A stretch of 33,304 nucleotides of DNA from an uncultured Flavobacterium sp. Lineage in GTDB: Bacteria; Bacteroidota; Bacteroidia; Flavobacteriales; Flavobacteriaceae. Positions within the stretch are counted from its first letter, which is position 1. Every line of letters starts with the position of its first letter. Location of the stretch: assembly GCA_913060575.1 (NCBI GenBank), contig CAJXRR010000006.1, positions 1 through 33,304 of the forward strand, in the 5' to 3' direction. A program made the translations under genes and the position numbers. The notes below the pieces were generated by a model. The model had not been told where the DNA came from, did not search any database, and was given only the letters and a program-made list of their open reading frames with translations. Below are positions 10,145-18,534 of the stretch, one piece after another.

Positions 10145-11197
10145 ATGAAAAAAATGACATTAATCCTTTTATGGATCCTTATAAGCATGCCTGAATGCTT
10201 TTCTCAAAGTAATAGTACATCATATAAAATTAGAACTGTAGCGTTTTATAACCTAGAAAATTTATTTGATACCATTAATGATATTACTAAAAACGATGAG
10301 GCAAGTCCGATGATGGAATTGAAGGGAAATCGCTCTCAAGTATATTGGGATAAAATTGATAAGTTGGCTACCGTGATTTCTTTAATAGGTAAAGACAAAT
10401 CAAATACAAGTCCCGCTATTATTGGAGTCTCTGAAGTTGAAAATCGAGCTGTTTTAGAAGATTTAATACATTCAGACAAGTTGAAATCTAAAGGCTACGG
10501 AATTATTCATTATGATTCTCCTGATAAAAGAGGAATCGATGTCGCTTTATTATACCAACTACGGTATTTTACACCTATACATCATGAAGTTTTTAATCCT
10601 AGAATTTACAATAATGGTTACAAAGTATATACTAGAGATCAATTATTAGTTTCAGGATATTTAGATGATGAATTAATTCATGTGATTGTAAATCATTGGC
10701 CATCTAGAAGAGGAGGAGAAGAAGAGAGTAGGCCCTTGCGAGAAAAGGCTGCGTATCAAAACATGAAAATTATTGAGCAAATAAGACAGAAAGAAGAGTC
10801 TCCGAAGATATTATTAATGGGTGATTTTAACGATGATCCAATTAATAGTAGTTTTAAAAAAGTGTTGAAAACCAAGTCGAAAAAGAAAAATGTTGCGAAA
10901 GAAGATTTGTATAATCCATATGAAAGGATGTTTAAAAAAGGATTTAACACCTTAGGATATAGAGATAATATTAATCTGTTTGATCAAATTGTTATTACTT
11001 CAACACTCTTAAATACTGGAAAAAAAGATTATTCAACTTATAAAATGTTTAAAGCTGCTATCTTTAATAAAAGTTTTCTGATAACTAATAAAGGACGTTA
11101 TAAAGGATATCCTTTTAGAAGCTTTTCTTACGGAGCATATTCTGGTGGCTATAGTGATCATTACCCAGTCTATATCTATTTGATTAGAGAGAAATAA
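10145..11197 (+). CDS. Secreted endonuclease/exonuclease/phosphatase-family protein
   Basis: This is a metal-dependent phosphodiesterase or nuclease of the EEP (DNase I-like) superfamily, exported by a signal peptide (residues 1-20, MPECFSQ cleavage region). The family motifs appear in order: FYNLENLFD near residue 34 (metal-binding Asn), GVSEVEN with the metal-ligand Glu, DSPDKRGIDVALLY, VNHWPSRRGG with the catalytic His, MGDFNDDP with the catalytic Asp and Asn, and a terminal SDHYPVYIYL with the Asp-His pair. All catalytic positions are kept, so it should be active. The R-G-G-E-E after the HWPSR motif is common in flavobacterial secreted members. The substrate could be extracellular nucleic acid or another phosphodiester. 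It is divergent from the TonB receptor, suggesting a shared scavenging role. Confidence 0.87.
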   Translation: MKKMTLILLWILISMPECFSQSNSTSYKIRTVAFYNLENLFDTINDITKNDEASPMMELKGNRSQVYWDKIDKLATVISLIGKDKSNTSPAIIGVSEVENRAVLEDLIHSDKLKSKGYGIIHYDSPDKRGIDVALLYQLRYFTPIHHEVFNPRIYNNGYKVYTRDQLLVSGYLDDELIHVIVNHWPSRRGGEEESRPLREKAAYQNMKIIEQIRQKEESPKILLMGDFNDDPINSSFKKVLKTKSKKKNVAKEDLYNPYERMFKKGFNTLGYRDNINLFDQIVITSTLLNTGKKDYSTYKMFKAAIFNKSFLITNKGRYKGYPFRSFSYGAYSGGYSDHYPVYIYLIREK

Positions 11198-11222
11198 AAA
11201 CTAAGGACAGTATTTGAAGCAC

Positions 11223-12908
11223 TTATTTTATGTCTTTTAGCAGCAGTTGAATAGAGGTTCTTCCATTCCATTCATTTTCATCTAAAGAATAGGCGATGTC
11301 AAAATCATTTTCAATCAATTTCATTTTATCACCCAAGCCAAAACCAATAGCATTATAAGTTTTACGATTTGCACCATAAATAATATTTAATTTGATATGA
11401 CTTTTATCTGAACCTACAGTTTTACCAAATCCATTATCTCTCACAGAAGTTGTTGTAAAAACAGGTTTCATATTTTGAGGGCCAAAAGGAGCCATTTGTT
11501 GTAAAATTCTGAAAAACTTTGGAGTAATATCAGACAACTCTAATTCGGCATCTATAGTAATTTCGGGAATCAATAATTCTCTTTCAATAGAAGCTTCTAC
11601 AACTTCTTCAAATTTATTTTTAAAAGCGGTATAATTTTTAGGATCTAATGTTAAACCAGCGGCATATTTATGTCCGCCAAATTGCTCAATAAATTCGGAA
11701 CACTTCTCTAAAGCATCATAGACATCAAAACCTTTTACAGATCTAGCAGAAGCAGCTAATTTATCCCCACTTTTTGTAAAAACTAAGGTGGGTCTGTAAT
11801 AGGTTTCAATGCATCGAGAAGCAACAATTCCAATGACGCCTTTATGCCATTTTTCATCAAAAACTACGGTTGTAAATCGTTCTTTTTCTTCGTTTTTTTC
11901 AATCTGAAGTAAAGCCTCTTTGGTAATTTGAGCATCTAACTCTCTTCTGTCTGTATTATATTCGTTGATAGCTTTTGCATATTCTTGTGCTTGCTCAAAG
12001 TTGGCTTCTGTTAGTAATTCAACCGCCGCATTTCCATGTTTTATTCTTCCGGCGGCATTAATTCTAGGAGCAATGATAAAAACTACATCAGTAATGGTTA
12101 GCTCTTTTTTATCCAGCTGATGAATGATGGCTTTAATTCCATTTCTGGGATTCGAATTAATTACCTGTAATCCAAAATAGGCCAACACTCTATTTTCACC
12201 ATTCATTGGAACAATGTCGGCTGCAATTGCCGTGGCGACTAAATCTAGATATTGAGTTAAATCGTCAATTGTTTGATTTCTTTTTGATGCTAAAGCTTGA
12301 ACTAGTTTAAAACCAACTCCGCAACCACATAATTCGTCATAAGGATAATTGCAATCGTTTCTTTTTGGATTTAAAACAGCAGCAGCTTTTGGAATTACCT
12401 CTCCCGGTTTATGATGATCACAGATGATAAAGTCAATATTTTTTTCGGTAGCATAGGCTACTTTTTCAATGGCTTTGATTCCACAATCTAAAGCAATAAT
12501 CAAGGTAAAGTCATTGTCTGAGGCAAAATCAATTCCTAGATAAGAGATACCATATCCTTCATCATACCTATCCGGAATATAAGTAGCAATATTAGAAGCT
12601 ATAGTTCTTAAATAGGAGGCAACTAAAGAAACAGCAGTCGTTCCGTCTACATCATAATCACCATACACTAAAATATTTTCCTTATTAGTAATAGCTTTTT
12701 CAATTCTAGCAACCGCAACATCCATGTCTTTTAACAAGAACGGATCATGAAGTTCATCTAAAGATGGGCGGAAGAATTTTTTGGCTTCCTCAAAATTTGA
12801 AATACCTCGTTGTACTAGAATTTTCGATAGTGTTTTATCTATCGAGAGCTCCTCGGAAAGTTGATGTACAGTTGTAGGATTGGGGTCTGTTTTTAAAGTC
12901 CAACGCAT
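11223..12908 (-). CDS. recJ: Single-stranded-DNA-specific exonuclease RecJ
   Basis: This is a 5'-3' single-strand DNA exonuclease of the DHH phosphoesterase family, used in recombination and mismatch or base-excision repair in the cytoplasm. Motifs: YGDYDVDGTTA with metal ligands D84 and D86, IIALDCG near 138, ICDHHKPG with D164-H165-H166, PRINAAGR in the linker region, and the DHHA1 domain with SARSVKGFDVYDAL and FGGHKYAAGLTL. The C-terminal OB-like domain follows. At 561 residues it has normal RecJ length. The start 9 bp after the osmC-like stop codon indicates an osmC-recJ transcript. Both the frame and all catalytic residues are intact. Confidence 0.96.
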   Translation of the reverse strand: MRWTLKTDPNPTTVHQLSEELSIDKTLSKILVQRGISNFEEAKKFFRPSLDELHDPFLLKDMDVAVARIEKAITNKENILVYGDYDVDGTTAVSLVASYLRTIASNIATYIPDRYDEGYGISYLGIDFASDNDFTLIIALDCGIKAIEKVAYATEKNIDFIICDHHKPGEVIPKAAAVLNPKRNDCNYPYDELCGCGVGFKLVQALASKRNQTIDDLTQYLDLVATAIAADIVPMNGENRVLAYFGLQVINSNPRNGIKAIIHQLDKKELTITDVVFIIAPRINAAGRIKHGNAAVELLTEANFEQAQEYAKAINEYNTDRRELDAQITKEALLQIEKNEEKERFTTVVFDEKWHKGVIGIVASRCIETYYRPTLVFTKSGDKLAASARSVKGFDVYDALEKCSEFIEQFGGHKYAAGLTLDPKNYTAFKNKFEEVVEASIERELLIPEITIDAELELSDITPKFFRILQQMAPFGPQNMKPVFTTTSVRDNGFGKTVGSDKSHIKLNIIYGANRKTYNAIGFGLGDKMKLIENDFDIAYSLDENEWNGRTSIQLLLKDIK

Positions 12909-12917
12909 AGCAATTTT

Positions 12918-13343
12918 TTATTGCTCATGAAGATACACATCTGTGGTTACTTTTGCAAATTGACGAAACATTTCCATCACTCCACAATATTGATCGATAG
13001 ATAATTTAACAGCTTTATTTATTTTATCTTCTTGTAAATCGCTTCCATAAAAGTGATATTCAACAGCTACTTTGTGGTAATATTTTGGATGCTCTTCGGT
13101 GAGTTCTCCGTGAACAACCATTTTAAAATCGTCAACTTCTGCTCTCATTTTTTTCAATAAAGAAACCACATCTAAACCAGAACAACCTGCCAAAGAAGAA
13201 AGCATTAATGCTTTAGGCCCAAGGCCTTTATTTTCGCCTCCGTGCTCGGGAGAAGTATCAATTAAAACCTTATGTCCACTTGGGTTGTCAGATTCAAAAA
13301 GCATGTTTTGTTTCCAGACGGTAGTTACTGTATTACTTGCCAT
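12918..13343 (-). CDS. OsmC-family peroxidase-like protein
   Basis: This is a 141-residue OsmC/Ohr-superfamily protein, cytoplasmic and expected to be a homodimer that reduces organic peroxides with a pair of cysteines. The two active-site cysteines are present: C54 in SLAGCSGLDVVSLLKKM and C120 in IDQYCGVMEMF. The N-terminal strand segment VTTVWKQNMLFESDNPSGHKV and the GLGPKALMLSSLAGC helix start are typical of the OsmC/YhfA-like branch and not of Ohr. It is the first gene of a two-gene unit with recJ. A -7 element lies 40 bp upstream. Confidence 0.9.
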   Translation of the reverse strand: MASNTVTTVWKQNMLFESDNPSGHKVLIDTSPEHGGENKGLGPKALMLSSLAGCSGLDVVSLLKKMRAEVDDFKMVVHGELTEEHPKYYHKVAVEYHFYGSDLQEDKINKAVKLSIDQYCGVMEMFRQFAKVTTDVYLHEQ

Positions 13344-13374
13344 ATATATGATTTTTTTAAATGGTTTGATGTTG

Positions 13375-13390
13375 TATCTTTACAAAAGTA
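13375..13390. promoter_or_regulatory. Back-to-back -7 elements for osmC and the lectin-repeat gene
   Basis: TACTTTTG on the - strand (complement of 13383-13390) matches TAnnTTTG exactly and serves the osmC-like gene. Directly abutting it, TATCTTTA on the + strand (13375-13382) matches with one change and could serve the gene starting at 13428. The two halves form an imperfect palindrome, so the two polymerases could not occupy them together. Confidence 0.4.
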
Positions 13391-13427
13391 ATGACTAAGA
13401 TTTAAAAACCCCTACTATTTCATCAGA

Positions 13428-16400
13428 ATGCAATTTTCTAAAATATTAATCACTTTTTTTTTATTTATAGGATTAGTGACGATTAGTTTCTCACAAAATA
13501 ATTTACCGCCAGAAGTTGATGCAAGTGGAAGACAAGCATATTGTCCATCCACGGATATCAAAATAGCTACTGATTTTACAATTACAGATCCAGATGATAA
13601 TGCCGTTGATGCTTTTTTTATACAAATATCATCCGGATATGTTTTAAATACGGATAGATTATTGCTTTCTGGGAGTCATCCAAATATTACCAGTTCTTGG
13701 AATCCTCAAGAAGGAAAGTTAACCTTATCACCATTAGGTGGAGGGCAAATTTTACACACGGATCTTATTCCTGCTGTAAGAGATGTAGTTTATCAAAGTT
13801 TAAATACAAATGTTTCTGGAGAGAGATTCTTTTCGCTAACTGTTGGAGATGCAAATTTTCTTCCCTCAACAGGTCATTTTTATGAATATGTTGCTGCACC
13901 TTTAATAGATTGGGAAACTGCAAGACAACAAGCAGAAAATAGAACTTATTTTGGATTGCAAGGATATTTAGTAACTATTTTAACACCAGATGAAGCTCAA
14001 TTATCTGGAGAACAGGCTCCTGGTACTGGTTGGATTGGTGGAAGTGACGCGGCGCAAGAAGGAGTTTGGCGATGGGTAACTGGTCCAGAAACTGGGCTGA
14101 TTTTTTGGAATGGTGGGGTGAATGGAACGACACCTAATTTTGCTTTCTGGAATGCAAATGAGCCTAACAATCAAGGACCAGAACATTATGCACATATAAC
14201 AGACGACAGTGTTACTAGCACACCTGGTAGTTGGAATGACCTTCCACTTGGTGGAGGAAATGGTCCTTATGAACCTAAAGGATATCTAGTTGAATATGGA
14301 GGAATGCCTGGTGATCCGGTCTTAAATATTTCTGCAAGTACAAGTATTTATATTCCTCAAATAGTTTCAACTTCTAATGAAGACACTTGCCCAGGAGGTA
14401 CAGTTACACTTACAGCTACAGCAAATGAAGGAACCGTTTTTTGGTATGATTCATCAACTGGAGGAACTCTTTTAGGTTCTGGAAATACTTTTACTACACC
14501 AGCACTAAATACTTCTACAACTTATTTTGCAGCAGCTTCACCTGAAGGTTGTCCTTCAATAAATAGAGTTCCAGTAACAGCCATTATCAATCCTTTACCC
14601 GTCGTTACAAATCCAGTTCTTCTTGCAATTTGTGATGATGATCAAGATGGGTTTACAAACATGGATTTAACTTCTGTGAATTCTGATATTTCTACCAACT
14701 TTACCAATGAAACATTTCAATATTTTCCAAGCCAGACGGATGCAGAAAATAACACTAATGAAATATCCGCCCCTACAAATTATGCCAATACAACTGTCAC
14801 AAATGCTGTTGTTTGGGTAAGAACTACTAATCCTAACGATTGTTTTGTAGTTTCACAAATAAACATTGAGGTCAGTAGTACAAACCTCCCAAGTGGTTTT
14901 CAGCAAGTTTTTAATAACTGTGATGATTATTTAGATATCAATGGAAATGATACCATTAATAATGATGATGTAGACGGTATTAGTTCTTTTGATTTCAGCG
15001 CTGTTACTAATGATATTATCAGTTTGTTTCCTACAAGTCAATCATTAAACATCAGTTATTATAGAAATTTAACGGATGCAAACTCGTCAACTAATCCAAT
15101 TGCTGACCCTAGTAATTATAGAAATATTGGCTTCCCAAATACACAACAGATTTTTGTAAGAATAGAAAACTCAGCAAATAATAGTTGTTTGTATGTAGGG
15201 TCTCCAATTACTTTAAATGTAGATCCGGTTCCAATTTCAAATCCAGTTGCCAATATTGAAGTTTGTGACGATGATACTGATGGAGATGACACCAATGGCT
15301 TTGTACAATCAATTGATTTAGAAAATCAAACTCCCGCTATTCTTGGAACTCAAGACCCTTCAAATTTTACAGTAACGTATCATGAAACAAGTGCCGATGC
15401 TACCACAGGAAATAATCCATTAAATTCTCTATTCACCAATGCAACGGTAAATCAGCAAACTATTTATGTGAGAGTTTTAAATAATACGACAGATTGTTTT
15501 GTAGATAGAGCAAGTTTTGATATTGTGATTAATCCTTTACCAACGATAGTATCTTCAGTAGAATTAAAACAATGTGATGATAATACAGATGGATTTTCAG
15601 ATTTTAATCTTAATGAAGCTGCTTCAGATATCTCTGCAAATTTCACCAATGAAACCTTTGTATTTTATCCTACATTGAGTGATGCTGAAAATGACACGAA
15701 TGCAATTACTAATCCAACAATATTTACAAATAGAACCGTCACTACAGATATTGTTTGGGCAAGAGCTATCAACAATAATGGATGTTATAGAATTTCAGAA
15801 GTAACCTTAACAGTTTCAACAACAGGAATTCCTCCAAGTTTTCAAAGAAGCTTTACCGAATGCGATGATTTCTTAGATATTAATGGAAATAACACGGCTA
15901 ATAACAATGATACCGATGGAGTTTCTTCATTCGATTTTAGCTCTGTTACTGCAGAAGTAAGAGCTTTGTTTCCAACGAGTCAACAATTAACAATTGTCTA
16001 TTATAGAAACCAAGCCGATGCTTTGGCAGAAATTAATCCTATAGCTGATCCAAGCAACTATCGTAATATTGGATATCCAACAACGCAAAATATTTTTATT
16101 CGTGTCGATAGTAATTTAGACAATGATTGTCTAGGTTTTGGTTCACATATTACCCTAAATGTAGACCCTGTTCCCGTTGCGAATCCAGTTAATAATTTAG
16201 TATTATGTGACAATGGTGATGATGGGGATTTTGCTAACGGAATTGTACAGACTTTCGATTTAGATGCTCAGACTCCTCTAATTTTAGGAACACAAGACCC
16301 ATCAGATTATACTGTAACATATTATACTTCTAATACTGATGCTCTTGCTGGAATTAATGCTATCACTAATACTAGTTTTTATGAAAATAGTACGGCTAAT

Positions 16401-17867
16401 CAGCAAACTATTTTTGTTCGAATAACCAATAACGTCTTAGGTTGCTTTTCTAGTGAAACAACTTTTGATTTAATTGTGAACCCTTTACCAGTTGCTAATT
16501 TCGTTTCAGATTTAGAGGTCTGTGATGATGCTTCTGATGGTTCTGCACAAAATGGTTTCTCGCAAATTTTTGATCTCGAATTACAGACAGCCACCATTCT
16601 TGGCGCTCAAGATCCTAGTCAGTTTTCAGTTACGTATCATGCTTCACTTTCTAATGCACAGGCTGGAATTCTTCCATTAGGAAGCCCATTTTCTAACACC
16701 GTTCCTAACTCACAAATAATTTATGTTCGAGTGTTTAATTCAGCAACACAATGTGCAAACGGAATTTCAAATTTTAACGCCATTGTCAATCCAGAACCAA
16801 CCACTGAAAATATATCAAATTTATCTTATTGTGATGATGCCTTAGATGGTGACGATACCAACGGATTTGTACAAAACATCGATTTAGATAGTACCATTTC
16901 TGGAATTCTAGGAACACTTCAAGATGAAGATGATTTTACAGTCACGTTCCATGAAACACAAGCAGATGCAACTTCAGGAACCGATGCGTTAGCAAGTCCA
17001 TATACCAATACAACTCAAAATCAACAAACTATTTACGTACGAGTAGTGAATGATGATACCGGTTGTGTAAATGATGATTATACATTTGATATTATTGTAA
17101 ATCCGTTACCAGATTTTACGGTAACAACTCCTCAAATTGTCTGTTTAAACGGACCAGAACTTATCTTAAGTGTAGAAAATTCTGCGGCTTCTTATGATTT
17201 TGAGTGGACAGATACCAATGGAAATAGAATTTTTGGTTCACAAATTACAGTTACTTCTGGTGGGTTGTATACTGTAACCGGAACTACCACAGATGGAACC
17301 AATTGTTCTAGAACAAGAGAAATTCAAGTCAACGAATCTATAATAGCAGATCTTTCAGAAGATAAAATTACCATCGTAGATGATTCAGAAAACAATTCAA
17401 TCACTATAGATCCAACTAATCTTGGTATTGGAGATTATGAATATGCCTTGTTAGATGACCAAAATAATTTTGCTTTTAATTATCAAGATACACCGGTATT
17501 TGAAAACCTAACAGGTGGATTTTACACCATATTGGTAAGAGATAAAAACGGATGTGGCACAGCTTCACTAATTGTTTCTGTGATAGAATTTCCAAAATTC
17601 TTTACTCCAAACAATGATGGAGAAAATGATACTTGGGCTATCAGAGGTGCCAATTCTAACTTCTTCCCAACGTCTCAAATCTATATTTTTAATCGATACG
17701 GAAAATTAGTTGCTGAAATTGATATTGATAACCAAGGTTGGTCTGGAACTTATAACGGAGCAATACTTCCATCAGATGATTATTGGTATGCGATTAAATT
17801 GATCGATAGAAACGGAGTTGTAAGAGAAAGAAAAGGAAATATGTCGCTCATTAGAACTCAGAGATAG
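13428..17867 (+). CDS. Secreted lectin-domain repeat protein with T9SS type B sorting domain
   Basis: This is a 1479-residue cell-surface or secreted protein. Signal peptide about 1-22 (ISFSQ). Residues about 25-140 are a beta-rich region beginning NLPPEVDASGRQAYC, resembling cadherin-like N-domains. Residues about 148-291 form a C-type lectin-like domain (LIDWETARQQAENRTYFG, GTGWIGGSDAAQEGVWRWV, FWNANEPNN, GSWNDLP). Residues about 305-391 are an Ig-like domain with the VFWYDSSTGG motif. Residues 392-1228 contain eight acidic repeats of about 95-115 residues that each open with C-D-D/N and end near NPLP or DPVP. Residues 1229-1387 are another Ig-like stretch. Residues 1388-1479 are the gliding-type C-terminal domain (FPKFFTPNNDGENDTW, YIFNRYGKLVAEI, WSGTYNGAILPSDDYWY) that targets proteins to the type IX secretion system. 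A role in adhesion or glycan binding is likely; the ligand is unknown. Confidence 0.88.
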   Translation: MQFSKILITFFLFIGLVTISFSQNNLPPEVDASGRQAYCPSTDIKIATDFTITDPDDNAVDAFFIQISSGYVLNTDRLLLSGSHPNITSSWNPQEGKLTLSPLGGGQILHTDLIPAVRDVVYQSLNTNVSGERFFSLTVGDANFLPSTGHFYEYVAAPLIDWETARQQAENRTYFGLQGYLVTILTPDEAQLSGEQAPGTGWIGGSDAAQEGVWRWVTGPETGLIFWNGGVNGTTPNFAFWNANEPNNQGPEHYAHITDDSVTSTPGSWNDLPLGGGNGPYEPKGYLVEYGGMPGDPVLNISASTSIYIPQIVSTSNEDTCPGGTVTLTATANEGTVFWYDSSTGGTLLGSGNTFTTPALNTSTTYFAAASPEGCPSINRVPVTAIINPLPVVTNPVLLAICDDDQDGFTNMDLTSVNSDISTNFTNETFQYFPSQTDAENNTNEISAPTNYANTTVTNAVVWVRTTNPNDCFVVSQINIEVSSTNLPSGFQQVFNNCDDYLDINGNDTINNDDVDGISSFDFSAVTNDIISLFPTSQSLNISYYRNLTDANSSTNPIADPSNYRNIGFPNTQQIFVRIENSANNSCLYVGSPITLNVDPVPISNPVANIEVCDDDTDGDDTNGFVQSIDLENQTPAILGTQDPSNFTVTYHETSADATTGNNPLNSLFTNATVNQQTIYVRVLNNTTDCFVDRASFDIVINPLPTIVSSVELKQCDDNTDGFSDFNLNEAASDISANFTNETFVFYPTLSDAENDTNAITNPTIFTNRTVTTDIVWARAINNNGCYRISEVTLTVSTTGIPPSFQRSFTECDDFLDINGNNTANNNDTDGVSSFDFSSVTAEVRALFPTSQQLTIVYYRNQADALAEINPIADPSNYRNIGYPTTQNIFIRVDSNLDNDCLGFGSHITLNVDPVPVANPVNNLVLCDNGDDGDFANGIVQTFDLDAQTPLILGTQDPSDYTVTYYTSNTDALAGINAITNTSFYENSTANQQTIFVRITNNVLGCFSSETTFDLIVNPLPVANFVSDLEVCDDASDGSAQNGFSQIFDLELQTATILGAQDPSQFSVTYHASLSNAQAGILPLGSPFSNTVPNSQIIYVRVFNSATQCANGISNFNAIVNPEPTTENISNLSYCDDALDGDDTNGFVQNIDLDSTISGILGTLQDEDDFTVTFHETQADATSGTDALASPYTNTTQNQQTIYVRVVNDDTGCVNDDYTFDIIVNPLPDFTVTTPQIVCLNGPELILSVENSAASYDFEWTDTNGNRIFGSQITVTSGGLYTVTGTTTDGTNCSRTREIQVNESIIADLSEDKITIVDDSENNSITIDPTNLGIGDYEYALLDDQNNFAFNYQDTPVFENLTGGFYTILVRDKNGCGTASLIVSVIEFPKFFTPNNDGENDTWAIRGANSNFFPTSQIYIFNRYGKLVAEIDIDNQGWSGTYNGAILPSDDYWYAIKLIDRNGVVRERKGNMSLIRTQR
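14601..17111 (+). repeat. Eight acidic protein repeats in an A-B-C, A-B-C, C, C order
   Basis: Unit starts (nt) are 14601, 14892, 15234, 15543, 15834, 16176, 16491 and 16800. Type A units have ISTNFTNETFQYFP-like text, type B units carry DINGN and DPSNYRNIG, and type C units carry ILGTQDPS and QQTIYVRV. Units 1-3 (14601-15542, 942 bp) and 4-6 (15543-16490, 948 bp) are a tandem duplication of a whole A-B-C block. Units 7 and 8 are further type C copies. The DNA copies are diverged. Confidence 0.85.
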
Positions 17868-17899
17868 AACAGAATACATAATTTTTAAACAAACAAATC

Positions 17900-18490
17900 A
17901 TGCCATTAGTAACTCCTTTATCAGCGGATCACGATAGTGAAACAAAAGAACTTGCAGAATTTTTTAATGAAACTTTAGGATTTTGTCCTAACTCAGTTTT
18001 AACCATGCAACGTAGACCTGCAATTTCTAAAGCTTTTATCAACCTAAACAAAGCGGTGATGGCAAATGAAGGGAGAGTTACTTCTGCTTTAAAAAGAATG
18101 ATTGCTTGGGTTTCAAGTAATTCAACTGGCTGTAGATATTGCCAAGCACATGCCATTAGAGCTGCAGAACGTTACGGTGCAGAACAAGAGCAATTAGATA
18201 ATATTTGGGAATATAGAACACATCCTGCATTTTCGGAAGCAGAGCGAGCTGCTTTAGATTTTTCTTTAGTGGCAAGTCAGGTTCCAAATGGCGTAGATTC
18301 AGCAATTAAAACACGCTTATATAAGTATTGGGATGAAGGAGAAATTGTAGAAATGTTAGGTGTAATTTCACTCTTCGGATATTTAAATCGTTGGAACGAT
18401 TCTATGGGAACTTCTATTGAAGACGGAGCAGTAGAGTCTGGAGATCAATATTTAGGAAAACACGGCTGGGAAAAAGGAAAACATATATAA
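17900..18490 (+). CDS. AhpD-like carboxymuconolactone decarboxylase family protein
   Basis: This is a 196-residue all-helical protein of the carboxymuconolactone decarboxylase/AhpD superfamily. The redox motif GCRYCQAHA gives C78-x-x-C81 with H84, the catalytic arrangement of AhpD-type alkylhydroperoxidase and peroxidase-related enzymes. No signal peptide is present, so it acts in the cytoplasm. The N-terminal MPLVTPLSADHDSETKEL and the YWDEGEIVEMLGVISLFGYLNRWND helix fit the peroxidase-related subgroup. It lies 32 bp after the lectin-repeat gene and 44 bp before the M28 peptidase gene, so it is probably in the same transcript, though a functional link with two exported proteins is not evident. 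Confidence 0.87.
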   Translation: MPLVTPLSADHDSETKELAEFFNETLGFCPNSVLTMQRRPAISKAFINLNKAVMANEGRVTSALKRMIAWVSSNSTGCRYCQAHAIRAAERYGAEQEQLDNIWEYRTHPAFSEAERAALDFSLVASQVPNGVDSAIKTRLYKYWDEGEIVEMLGVISLFGYLNRWNDSMGTSIEDGAVESGDQYLGKHGWEKGKHI

Positions 18491-18534
18491 AAACTATTTT
18501 AATTCGAATAAAAACAAACTAAAAACCCCTTATC

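Noticed and set aside
14601-17111. Periodic repeats considered as a CRISPR array
   Set aside because: The period is 290-340 bp, the units are diverged at DNA level, and they are in frame in one long gene. They are protein modules.
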